From contig NZ_OY781873.1 in the NCBI RefSeq assembly GCF_963677075.1, positions 2,939,715 to 3,003,714 of the forward strand: a stretch of DNA of 64,000 nt, written 5' to 3'. A program made the translations under genes and the position numbers. Shown here in pieces: positions 1-8,007 of the stretch (its first letter is position 1; each line of letters begins with the position of its first letter). This DNA is from an uncultured Sphaerochaeta sp. (GTDB taxonomy: Bacteria; Spirochaetota; Spirochaetia; Sphaerochaetales; Sphaerochaetaceae). A model generated the notes under the pieces. That model was given only the letters and a program-made list of their open reading frames with translations. It had not been told where the DNA came from and made no database searches.

Positions 1-2810
1 AAAGCAAGACGATTATCAGGATGGAAGGGTTTTTCTTCCTCTACGGGAGGTTCTTCCTCTACGGGAGGTTCTTCCTCTACAGGAGTCTCTTCCTCTACGG
101 GAGATTCTTCCTCTACGGGAGGTTCTTCCTCTACAGGAGTCTCTTCCTCTACGGGAGTCTCTTCCTCTACGGGAGTCTCTTCCTCTACGGGAGGTTCTTC
201 CTCTACGGGAGGTTCTTCCTCTACGGGAGTCTCTTCCTCTACGGGAGTCTCTTCCTCTACGGGAGTCTCTTCCTCTACGGGAGTCTCTTCCTCTACGGGA
301 GATTCTTCCTCTACGGGAGATTCTTCCTCTACGGGAGATTCTTCCTCTACGGGAGATTCTTCCTCTACGGGAGATTCTTCCTCTACGGGAGATTCTTCCT
401 CTACGGGAGATTCTTCCTCTATGGGAGAAAGTCCATCATCTACCCCTTTTACAATATTTGAGAGATGCCCGAAGAATGAAAACGGATTGGCAGGAGCTTC
501 GTCTTCATCATGTTCTTCTTCCAAGAGCATATTCTCAAAATCATTTTCATCATCTTCATCACTCGTATAGCTCGCATGGAACATCTCACTATCTTCTTCA
601 GCTTCATCTTCCATGTCTGCATCTGCTGTGATCAGAAAATCTTCATCTTCATAATCTATATCATTTTCGTATGAAGCATCATCAATAATGCAGTACGCTT
701 CCGTTTCATACTCATCATTGTCATTGTCTTCTTCAGTTTCCATTGAAGGATCGAACATATTCTCTTCATCGAGATCAAAAAGACTGGGTTGCTCACTTCC
801 AAGGACGATATCACCTGCTGTTTCATACTCGTCAGATTCACTTTCATCAAGGTTTTGCTCTTCATCTACAGTGGCATCGCGTGCTGTGAAGTAGGAAGCA
901 CCAGTGAAGGGCACTTCTGAGGGAATATCATCTTCTGAGGGAATATCATCTTCTGAGGGAATATCATCTTCTGAGGGAATATCATCTTCTGAGGGAATAT
1001 CATCTTCTGAGGGAATATCATCTTCCGAGGGAATATCATCTTCCGAGGGAATATCATCTTCCGAGGGAATATCATCTTCCGAGGGAATATCATCTTCCGA
1101 GGGAATATCATCTTCCGAGGGAATATCATCTTCCGAGGGAATATCATCTTCCGAGGGAATATCATCTTCCGAGGGAATATCATCTTCCGAGGGAATATCA
1201 TCTTCCGAGGGAATATCATCTTCCGAGGGAATATCATCTTCCGAGGGAATATCATCTTCCGAGGGAATATCATCTTCCGAGGGAATATCATCTTCTATTG
1301 GAAGAACAGTTTCTTTCTCTTCATTGTCATGATGATGTACTCCTGCAAATGGGGAAAGGCCCAACAACTCCTTGAGCTCTGAAACTCCTTCCCAGCTGGA
1401 TGCTAGGTTGGCAAGCTGCAGGAACGAGAGTCTCAACACACCCTCCTGAACTTCCAAGGGATAGAGCGTAGGGTGTTTTGTATCGATAAGAACTGAAATT
1501 GCAGGATGAGATTGGGCAAGCTTACTGGCTGCAATGGTTTTCTGCAAATTTTGGACATATTGCTCAGAATCACGAAAAGGATTTTCTTCTACCTCCTCTC
1601 CATGGCTGGAAGGAACCTGAACAACAACCTGCTTCTCTTCATTTTCATAGAGAGCATCAAGATATCCATCCCTAAAATCAACATTTGAGGTATAATTCAG
1701 GGTACCCAACATTGCAGTAAAGAAGGTTACCGGCACCAGAGTCCGCTTTTCAGCTTCAATAGTACTCCACTCTTTTGCAAGTTCCTCATCCTGCGAACAA
1801 ACAGCTCTCTTAATATACCCATATGCCTTATCGAGCAAGGAATGACCTACAAAACAATAGAATGATGCATCCACGCGGAGGAATGGTCGCTCATCACTGT
1901 CCAAACCATCAATCAGTAAATGACTTGAATCATCATAGTCCCTTGAGGCAAGAGCATCTGAGAGTAAATACGCATCACGCTCATTGAGACTCGTATCATC
2001 AAGTACATCAAAGAGAAGAAACTTATCTCTGCGATCAACAATACTTTCTACCCAAGACTCCCAACCCTGTTCCTTGATTATTCGGTTCATGACCGCTTCA
2101 AGGTCATCAACACGTTCTCCACGGCTCTTGAGGACCTCGAGCTGCAACATACTTGCCTGCTTGAATGTAGCGTTGTCCTCAAGCAAAGAATCAATTCCTT
2201 CAAAGGCTCGCTTCGAGAGTTGTAGGAATGCAGAGAGCAATCCATCAAGCTTTGCTGGGAATACTTGGTTAACCAGAGCGTTGAATGGCTGTAATCTATA
2301 CTGCAATGCAGTCAATTTCTGTTGCAACAAATCTTCTTCAGCTACCGGAGGAAGACAAAAATCGCTCGCCTCTTCCTGAAATGACAACATTTCGTCATCT
2401 GATCCAAACATACCCTGGCTACGTAACAGCAAGGTATAATTGTCGGCATAGCGGATGCTTTTCTTGCAAAGATCTTCAAAAAGTTGGCTTACTCGCTTCC
2501 AATCTTTCGGTTTAATGTCAGCATTTAGGGAATAGTCTTTCTCCCAGTAGGGAAGAAGGCTGGAGAGGTAGGCAACCAAGCGGGAAGCCACTTGCTGAGC
2601 GAAGAGGTCGGAGTTCTTCTTTCTTAACAGCCTATGTTGTTCCCAGAATGCAAACTTGACCACCTCCAACGGGTGGTACTGGAATACAATATCCTTGATG
2701 TTCCGAATATCATTGGAAAGAAACACGGAGATTTCCCTGAGATTCTTCTGTACCTTCTCAGTCGAAATCTCTCCAATGGAAAGTAAATCCCAACCCTCAC
2801 TGGTTTTCAC
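1..2810 (-). CDS. Large acidic repeat protein, C-terminus beyond the window
   Basis: Not recognised as a known family. The minus-strand frame whose codons begin at plus positions divisible by 3 is open from a TGA at 2838-2840 to the left edge, giving 936 residues from a GTG at 2808-2810. That GTG has a strong ribosome site (GAGGAGAGG, about 8 nt spacing). The first ~500 residues are a normal mixed, mostly helical, soluble sequence beginning MKTSEGWDLLSIGE. Then come 21 copies of DDIPSE, a ~160-residue highly acidic Asp/Glu-rich segment, and 22 copies of a VEEE(S/T/P)P unit; the last visible residues are EEEKPFHPDNRLA. I see no signal peptide or membrane helix. The gene follows the MFS transporter by ~80 bp on the same strand. 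The reading frame is sure; the function is unknown. Confidence 0.85.
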   Translation of the reverse strand, partial: MKTSEGWDLLSIGEISTEKVQKNLREISVFLSNDIRNIKDIVFQYHPLEVVKFAFWEQHRLLRKKNSDLFAQQVASRLVAYLSSLLPYWEKDYSLNADIKPKDWKRVSQLFEDLCKKSIRYADNYTLLLRSQGMFGSDDEMLSFQEEASDFCLPPVAEEDLLQQKLTALQYRLQPFNALVNQVFPAKLDGLLSAFLQLSKRAFEGIDSLLEDNATFKQASMLQLEVLKSRGERVDDLEAVMNRIIKEQGWESWVESIVDRRDKFLLFDVLDDTSLNERDAYLLSDALASRDYDDSSHLLIDGLDSDERPFLRVDASFYCFVGHSLLDKAYGYIKRAVCSQDEELAKEWSTIEAEKRTLVPVTFFTAMLGTLNYTSNVDFRDGYLDALYENEEKQVVVQVPSSHGEEVEENPFRDSEQYVQNLQKTIAASKLAQSHPAISVLIDTKHPTLYPLEVQEGVLRLSFLQLANLASSWEGVSELKELLGLSPFAGVHHHDNEEKETVLPIEDDIPSEDDIPSEDDIPSEDDIPSEDDIPSEDDIPSEDDIPSEDDIPSEDDIPSEDDIPSEDDIPSEDDIPSEDDIPSEDDIPSEDDIPSEDDIPSEDDIPSEDDIPSEDDIPSEDDIPSEDDIPSEVPFTGASYFTARDATVDEEQNLDESESDEYETAGDIVLGSEQPSLFDLDEENMFDPSMETEEDNDNDEYETEAYCIIDDASYENDIDYEDEDFLITADADMEDEAEEDSEMFHASYTSDEDDENDFENMLLEEEHDEDEAPANPFSFFGHLSNIVKGVDDGLSPIEEESPVEEESPVEEESPVEEESPVEEESPVEEESPVEEESPVEEETPVEEETPVEEETPVEEETPVEEEPPVEEEPPVEEETPVEEETPVEEETPVEEEPPVEEESPVEEETPVEEEPPVEEEPPVEEEKPFHPDNRLA
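33..428 (-). repeat. 22 tandem 18-bp units encoding VEEE(S/T/P)P
   Basis: Twenty-two head-to-tail 18-bp units in frame with the acidic protein. Units differ almost only at one codon, giving EEPPVE, EETPVE or EESPVE. The eight units nearest 428 all carry the Ser variant, while Pro and Thr variants are interleaved toward position 33. Because 18 is a multiple of 3, every frame on both strands stays open through the array, which creates spurious long reading frames. Confidence 0.95.
916..1293 (-). repeat. 21 tandem 18-bp units encoding DDIPSE
   Basis: Twenty-one almost identical 18-bp units, in frame with the acidic protein (GAT GAT ATT CCC TCR GAA). The six units at the low-coordinate end use TCA for Ser and the remaining fifteen use TCG. 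There are no spacers, so this is a coding minisatellite and not a CRISPR array. Confidence 0.95.
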
Positions 2811-2889
2811 TGTTGCCTCTCCTCGTAGTAGAGCATATCACACCTTTCTCTCTCATTCAAACTTAGACCCCTATGGACATAAGACCAAA

Positions 2890-4050
2890 TCATATAGATT
2901 CCAGCGTACTTGAGGTCATACGTTTATAAGTACCAAGACCTACCATAACAGAAGCCAATGCAAACAGGGAATACCCCATGAACAGGACACGATATCCAAA
3001 CTGTTCAAGAATAAGCCCTCCTAGACTGGATCCAAGTACGGTAGGCAGACCTATTCCAAGCGAAACATACATAGACATACCAAGCGTCCTGTGAGAACGC
3101 TTCACCCTTCGAGCAACCAGAAAAATTGCAGCAGGATGGAAAAATCCATAACAAAGACTATGAAGGAACTGGGCAACCAATGCACCCCCAAAGGTTGGGA
3201 CCAGCGCATAGATGAGCAGACGAACCACCATTGCAGCACTGCTGATCATCAATAGGTGGACAGGAAGTACCTTTTTTCTTTGTAGTAGATAGCCAGCAAG
3301 GATGAGGGCACCAAACTCACTGCTCGATGCAATTGCATTCATCAAGCTGATAGCATTAACCCCCAACTCCTCCACGAGATACAACGAAAAGAAGCTGGCA
3401 ATGGAGGACATGCTGATACGGTTCAAACCAATGATCACCAGGCCAATCACAAATGCAAGATCATACCACTTCCCTTCAGCATTATCTGAGGTAGCAGGTG
3501 GCATCTCCCTTCGTTTTGGATCCCTCTTCCAAGCCAATACCGGCAACATAAATAGGAAAAATGTTACCAAGGCATATAAGCCTATGCTGCTATTGCTGGT
3601 AAGATCTGGTTTACCGGTTATCGCCAGTAATAATGAGAACAGTACAAAACCAATCGTGCCACCACTTCTGAGAAAGGAGTATTTCTGCGCATCACCATTC
3701 AATCGATTGTTCGCATAGCTATCAATAACGGGAACCAGAGACCGGAGGAAGAAAGCCAGAAGTATCAATGCAAACATCGTCATCCAAATGGAAGTGGAGT
3801 ACATCAGCAGCAACACACCCAAGGCAGATAGGACTGTACCGAGAAGTATCGTATTCTTGCCAGATCCATGCTTATCGACATGACGCGCAACCAACAAGGG
3901 TCCGACAATACCAGCAGTTTCAAAAACAGCAAGAAGAAACCCCACAACATCATGTGAGTAACCAAGGTTTCTGATCATCACCTGCAGGTACGGATTGACC
4001 ACTGCCATGATGCCAAATACAAAAAAGAAGGATGCATAGAGACTGACCAT
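2890..4050 (-). CDS. MFS transporter
   Basis: Major facilitator superfamily permease of about 386 residues with roughly twelve hydrophobic segments and a basic central loop (KRDPKRREMPP) separating the two six-helix halves. It resembles the 3-phenylpropionate/nucleoside-symporter-like MFS branch; the substrate cannot be read from sequence. The frame stays open upstream to a GTG at 4161, but that extension overlaps the preceding radical SAM gene by 67 bp and has no ribosome site. I therefore prefer the ATG at 4050, where the first membrane helix begins (MVSLYASFFFVFG), although it too lacks an obvious Shine-Dalgarno. It is probably translated together with the upstream gene. Confidence 0.8.
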   Translation of the reverse strand: MVSLYASFFFVFGIMAVVNPYLQVMIRNLGYSHDVVGFLLAVFETAGIVGPLLVARHVDKHGSGKNTILLGTVLSALGVLLLMYSTSIWMTMFALILLAFFLRSLVPVIDSYANNRLNGDAQKYSFLRSGGTIGFVLFSLLLAITGKPDLTSNSSIGLYALVTFFLFMLPVLAWKRDPKRREMPPATSDNAEGKWYDLAFVIGLVIIGLNRISMSSIASFFSLYLVEELGVNAISLMNAIASSSEFGALILAGYLLQRKKVLPVHLLMISSAAMVVRLLIYALVPTFGGALVAQFLHSLCYGFFHPAAIFLVARRVKRSHRTLGMSMYVSLGIGLPTVLGSSLGGLILEQFGYRVLFMGYSLFALASVMVGLGTYKRMTSSTLESI

Positions 4051-4094
4051 GGATGCATTGTAGGGATTTGCAGGAGAGACAACAAGGCCTTTCT

Positions 4095-5267
4095 TTACAT
4101 GGTGATAAATGGCCGAGCTTTTTCCAAGGTTGAGAAAGGAAGATGCAAATCTTCGAGGCACGATATAGGAGTATTACGCCTTCTATCGATGATTCGATTC
4201 ACATAGATAGGGCCAAGACCGGGAACCCGGAGTAAAGCTTCCTTTGGGGAGCGCTTGATAGAGAGTGGATAAAAATCGATGTTGGCTTTTGCCCAAGCAA
4301 GCTTAGGGTCATCATGGAGGCTGAGATTGCCTTCCTGTTCGAAGGATAACTCCTCAAAATCAAACCCATATTTCCGTAAGAGCCAATCGGCTTGGTAGAG
4401 TCGGTGTTCCCTTGTCAGCAGCCCTTGATCCTGAACAGGAGCCATGGGCATCTCCTCGAACAGTTCCAGTTGTTCCTGGACTGGAATGGCAATCTGCTCA
4501 CCGGGGAGTGTTGGGTCCCCCAACCCCCGCTGGTAGGCACTGAAATAGAGCCTCCCCATATGCAGTTCCTTGTACATACGACTTGTGTACAACAAGATTT
4601 CCTTATCCAGCTCATTGCTGGCGCCAACTATGAACTGACTGGAGGTATGTACTCGTTGATATTGACTACCTCTTGCTGTCTGACTGGCAATATACTTGAG
4701 AGGCTCCAGAATATCCTGTATATAGTTTTTGGCATCAGTAAGCTTGGAAAAATGTTTCTCCCCCGGTGTTTCGATATTCAAGGAAAGTGCACTTGCGTAC
4801 TTGAGAGCTTCATCAATACTCTCCTTGGTCGATCCCGGGATTACCTTCAAATGGATATACCCCTTGTAATGGTAACGGTTCCTCAAGATTTTGGCAGTGG
4901 AAACTAGCATCTCCATAGTCCCTCCTGCATCTCCCATAACAGCACTGGAGAGGAACAACCCAAGAAGCGGCCTTTTTGCCTGGAAATCATAAAAAAAGGA
5001 CGCCATCTCTGAAGGAGACAGTGCTACAGGACGAAAGTCTTGCCCTGTTCTGAGTGGACAATACTTACAGTCGTTGGTACACCGATTTCCCAGCAATGTC
5101 TTGAGAATGATACCAGGTCCTCCACTTGCGGTTGTGGTAGGATAGAGCCATCCACTACCCTTGCTGTTCCGTTTACGGTGTTCATCAGGGTTTTTTGTCC
5201 CACAGGCACAGCTAAGATCATACTGGGCGTCACGACTCAAGATATCCAATTTGCTTTGCGTATCCAT
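4095..5267 (-). CDS. Radical SAM protein, putative DNA modification/repair family
   Basis: A 390-residue radical SAM enzyme. The [4Fe-4S] cluster motif is C63-x3-C67-x2-C70 (NRCTNDCKYC), and an extra Cys pair lies at 20 and 22 (SCACG). The C-terminal ~50 residues contain a helix-hairpin-helix (RVPGLGPIYVNRI), a non-specific DNA-binding element. This layout fits the family annotated as putative DNA modification/repair radical SAM protein, usually next to a uracil-DNA-glycosylase-like partner. No such partner is adjacent here: the neighbours are an EamA exporter and an MFS transporter. A small stem-loop (5276-5291) overlaps the ribosome site. The reaction is unknown. Confidence 0.85.
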   Translation of the reverse strand: MDTQSKLDILSRDAQYDLSCACGTKNPDEHRKRNSKGSGWLYPTTTASGGPGIILKTLLGNRCTNDCKYCPLRTGQDFRPVALSPSEMASFFYDFQAKRPLLGLFLSSAVMGDAGGTMEMLVSTAKILRNRYHYKGYIHLKVIPGSTKESIDEALKYASALSLNIETPGEKHFSKLTDAKNYIQDILEPLKYIASQTARGSQYQRVHTSSQFIVGASNELDKEILLYTSRMYKELHMGRLYFSAYQRGLGDPTLPGEQIAIPVQEQLELFEEMPMAPVQDQGLLTREHRLYQADWLLRKYGFDFEELSFEQEGNLSLHDDPKLAWAKANIDFYPLSIKRSPKEALLRVPGLGPIYVNRIIDRRRNTPISCLEDLHLPFSTLEKARPFITM

Positions 5268-5320
5268 ACCCTGTCCCCTCTAGAAAGAGGGTAACATCAG
5301 TATAGTAGTTTGACAAGTGC

Positions 5321-6223
5321 TTACCTCCTTCGATATTCACTTATCAGAAGACCTGCCAAGGTACATGCAGTTCCAATTGCATCCATTGCCGTAAAGGTCT
5401 CCCCAAGTACCAAGGAAGCAAACACAATTGTGATAATCGGGCTCAGGTAGAGGTAAAAGGAACTCTTGACCACACCAATGGTACGTAGACCATAATTCCA
5501 GGACACAAAACAGAAAGCAGAAGCAATAAATCCAAGAAACAACAAATGATAAAGATAGGGAGCTGTCACCATTGCTTGAAAGTCGAAAGGTTTTCCCTCA
5601 ATAAGCAATACCACCACCTGGATGATGAGCGCATAGAAAAACATGTCCCTCGTCACAAGAAGATTCGAGTATCCCCTTCGCGCAACCAAACGTGTCAGCA
5701 CGGTATAGAGTCCCCACATCATAATGGCCACCAAAGCAAGGAAATCCCCAAAAGGATTGATATCCAGAGCTGTCCCATCCCCAACAGTCAGCAAGATTAT
5801 TCCTGCCATTGAGATTACAAACCCAAGAAAATAGTTTTTCTTCAAGGAATCTTCCTTCAAGAAAAAATGCGTTGCCATGAGGGTAAAAAACGGTGCAGTA
5901 GCAACAATTACCCCTACATTGCTCGCACTGGTATAGACCAGAGCAGTATTCTCCAGATAGTAGTAGAGGAAGATTCCCATCGTTCCAGCTGCTGCCACCA
6001 GTGCCCGGTCCTTGCGTGAGGAGTATCCCACGCTTCTGGGATTTATGAGAAATAAAAGAACCAACCCAAGCAGAGAGCGGACCATCAGGATTTGGGCAGG
6101 AGTAAAGGCAACCAAGAGCAACTTAGTCGAAACAAAGGTAACAGCCCAGAATGTCATGGTACTGATCACCGCAAGATGGCCCAGTATACGGGCCCTCGGC
6201 AACACAACGATAGGTTCATCCAT
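5321..6223 (-). CDS. EamA/DMT-family transporter
   Basis: A 300-residue drug/metabolite transporter with about ten hydrophobic helices arranged as two EamA repeats; a helix of the second half reads SFYLYLSPIITIVFASLVLGE, a common EamA pattern. The family exports amino acids or other small metabolites across the inner membrane; the substrate here is unknown. It is on the same strand as the radical SAM gene, ~50 bp upstream of it, and divergent from the yjbQ-like gene. Confidence 0.85.
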   Translation of the reverse strand: MDEPIVVLPRARILGHLAVISTMTFWAVTFVSTKLLLVAFTPAQILMVRSLLGLVLLFLINPRSVGYSSRKDRALVAAAGTMGIFLYYYLENTALVYTSASNVGVIVATAPFFTLMATHFFLKEDSLKKNYFLGFVISMAGIILLTVGDGTALDINPFGDFLALVAIMMWGLYTVLTRLVARRGYSNLLVTRDMFFYALIIQVVVLLIEGKPFDFQAMVTAPYLYHLLFLGFIASAFCFVSWNYGLRTIGVVKSSFYLYLSPIITIVFASLVLGETFTAMDAIGTACTLAGLLISEYRRR

Positions 6224-6300
6224 AATGGCTGGCAGTGTATCCTTAAAGCTTCAGCTCTGCAACTAATGGTGGTATACTAATTATGCAAGAGGAGGCGCCT

Positions 6301-6720
6301 ATGATGACCTATCGAAAGGAACTCTGGTTTCACCTCAACAAACGACGAGGACTCGTCAATATCACTGATGCTGTGCAGGAAGCAGTTGATGAGTGCGGAA
6401 TTAGAGAAGGACTGGTCTTGGTCAATGCGATGAACATTACCAGTAGCGTGTTCATCAATGCCGTGGAAACGGGATTGCATGAAGATTTCGAGATCTGGCT
6501 GGAGAAATTGGCCCCCGAACTGCCCTACGAGCAGTACAACCACAACACAGAAAAGGAACATAATGCAGATGGCCACCTCAAGCGATCGGTCATGGGGCGA
6601 GAGGCGGTCATTGCAATTACAGGAGGAAAACTCGACTTTGGCTCTTGGGAAGAGATCTTCTACTATGATTTTGATGGCATGAGAGACAAACATGTCCTCA
6701 TCAAGATCATCGGAGAATAG
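6301..6720 (+). CDS. YjbQ family protein (secondary thiamine-phosphate synthase type)
   Basis: A 139-residue protein of the UPF0047/YjbQ family. Its conserved features are visible: [13 protein letters not shown] near the N-terminus, NEED-like central residues ([16 protein letters not shown]) and the C-terminal segment [13 protein letters not shown]. Family members have weak thiamine-phosphate synthase activity in vitro; the physiological role is uncertain. The start is set at 6301 because AAGAGGAGG lies 6-7 nt upstream; the ATG at 6283 lies before that site. A TATACT hexamer at 6273 may be the -10 element. Confidence 0.9.
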   Translation: MMTYRKELWFHLNKRRGLVNITDAVQEAVDECGIREGLVLVNAMNITSSVFINAVETGLHEDFEIWLEKLAPELPYEQYNHNTEKEHNADGHLKRSVMGREAVIAITGGKLDFGSWEEIFYYDFDGMRDKHVLIKIIGE

Positions 6721-6721
6721 A

Positions 6722-7915
6722 TCACATCTGAGCGCGGTAAGCAGCAAGGCCTGCTTCAATGCAGGCTGCTGCCCTTGCCAGATCATCGGTGTTGAGCACG
6801 TAGGCAATTCTTACCTGTCGGTGGCCCAACCCTTTGGTCACATAGAAATCCTCACAGGGGGCGACCATGACCGTCTCCCCATTCAAATTGAAGTCACGAA
6901 GCATGAATGTAGCAAATGACTCTGCATCATCCACTGGGAGTTCTGCCACAAGATAGAAAGCACCCTTGGGGTTGCTCACTTTCACCCCGTCGATTTTCTG
7001 CAACGCATCAACAATGAAATCCCTTCTCTTCTCATACTCAATCTTTACTTCACGAAGATATGAGTCATCAGTACTTAACGCAGCAAGAGCAGCTACCTGC
7101 TCAATGTCAGGAGGACACAAGCGAGCCTGGGAGAGCTTGAGTGCATTCTCCAAGACTTCCTTGTTCTTGCTCACCAAGGCACCAATTCTAGCTCCACACA
7201 TGCTGTATCGTTTTGAGAAACTGTCAACACAGATGACCCGGTCACTGAACTCCTCAAAGGAAAGGACACTGGTGAACTCCTTCCCGTCATAGCAGAACTC
7301 TCGGTACACCTCATCGACGATCAGGAAAATATCATGCTTCTTGCAGAGATTCAGAAGCTGCAACAGCTCATCCTTCGTATAGACATGTCCAGTGGGATTA
7401 TTGGGACTACACAGAAGAATTGCCCCAGTCTTCCTGGAAATCTTCTGCTCAAACGCACTGATATCGGGAAGGGAGAACTCCTCCTCCATATTGCTGGTAA
7501 CAGGGACCAGATCAACCATGGCAGAGTGAGCGAAGGAGGAAACATTGGTATAATATGGTTCAGGAATGATAATCTCATCATACGGATCACAAAGGGTCAT
7601 GAATGCAAACTGAAGGGCTTCACTCCCCCCGGTCGTGATAAGAATATCCTCTGTATCAACATTAAGACCATACTTTGCATAATAGGCAGGGAGGGCTTCA
7701 CGAAGTTCTTGCATTCCCTCACTATTTCCATAGGCAATAATACTCTGGTCATAATTTTGAACTGCCTCGATAACCTGGGGAGGGGTTTTTATATCAGGTT
7801 GTCCGATATTCAGATGATAGACCTTGATTCCCCTGTTCACTGCATCGCGAGCGTATGGGGAGAGACGACGAATGGGAGAGCATTGAAAGGCAGAGATCCT
7901 ATGTGACATGTGCAT
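6722..7915 (-). CDS. PLP-dependent aminotransferase, class I/II
   Basis: A 397-residue fold-type-I aminotransferase. It shows NIGQPDIKTP near residue 36, SPNNPTGHVYT at 170-180, the PLP-phenol aspartate in IVDEVYREF at 199-207, and the Schiff-base lysine K235 in SFSKRYSMCGARIG. It probably transaminates an amino acid with 2-oxoglutarate (aspartate/aromatic aminotransferase-like); substrate not certain. The ATG at 7915 is chosen because TGGAG lies 8-9 nt upstream. Its 3' end abuts the convergent yjbQ gene. Confidence 0.9.
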   Translation of the reverse strand: MHMSHRISAFQCSPIRRLSPYARDAVNRGIKVYHLNIGQPDIKTPPQVIEAVQNYDQSIIAYGNSEGMQELREALPAYYAKYGLNVDTEDILITTGGSEALQFAFMTLCDPYDEIIIPEPYYTNVSSFAHSAMVDLVPVTSNMEEEFSLPDISAFEQKISRKTGAILLCSPNNPTGHVYTKDELLQLLNLCKKHDIFLIVDEVYREFCYDGKEFTSVLSFEEFSDRVICVDSFSKRYSMCGARIGALVSKNKEVLENALKLSQARLCPPDIEQVAALAALSTDDSYLREVKIEYEKRRDFIVDALQKIDGVKVSNPKGAFYLVAELPVDDAESFATFMLRDFNLNGETVMVAPCEDFYVTKGLGHRQVRIAYVLNTDDLARAAACIEAGLAAYRAQM

Positions 7916-8007
7916 GGTAATAACTCCAGATGGTAAAATTAAGGTACAACTCACCCCCTGATGAACGATCAGATGGTGGGAGGTAGATGTAACCCGGACA
8001 ACAAGAT

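Noticed and set aside
21..461. Plus-strand reading frame of 146 codons through the first array
   Set aside because: It exists only because an 18-bp repeat keeps all frames open; the minus-strand frame continues through unique, protein-like sequence with a real start.
33..1293. Possible CRISPR arrays
   Set aside because: The 18-bp units are contiguous without spacers and stay in frame with a protein; there are no cas genes.
866..1332. Long frames on both strands through the second array (MIFPRK and SEGISS repeats)
   Set aside because: Same artefact of the codon-aligned repeat; neither has a ribosome site or non-repeat domain.
5276..5291. Stem-loop CCCTCT-AGAA-AGAGGG over the radical SAM ribosome site as a riboswitch
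   Set aside because: Only six pairs and no larger aptamer-like structure; mentioned in the gene entry but not enough for a regulatory call.
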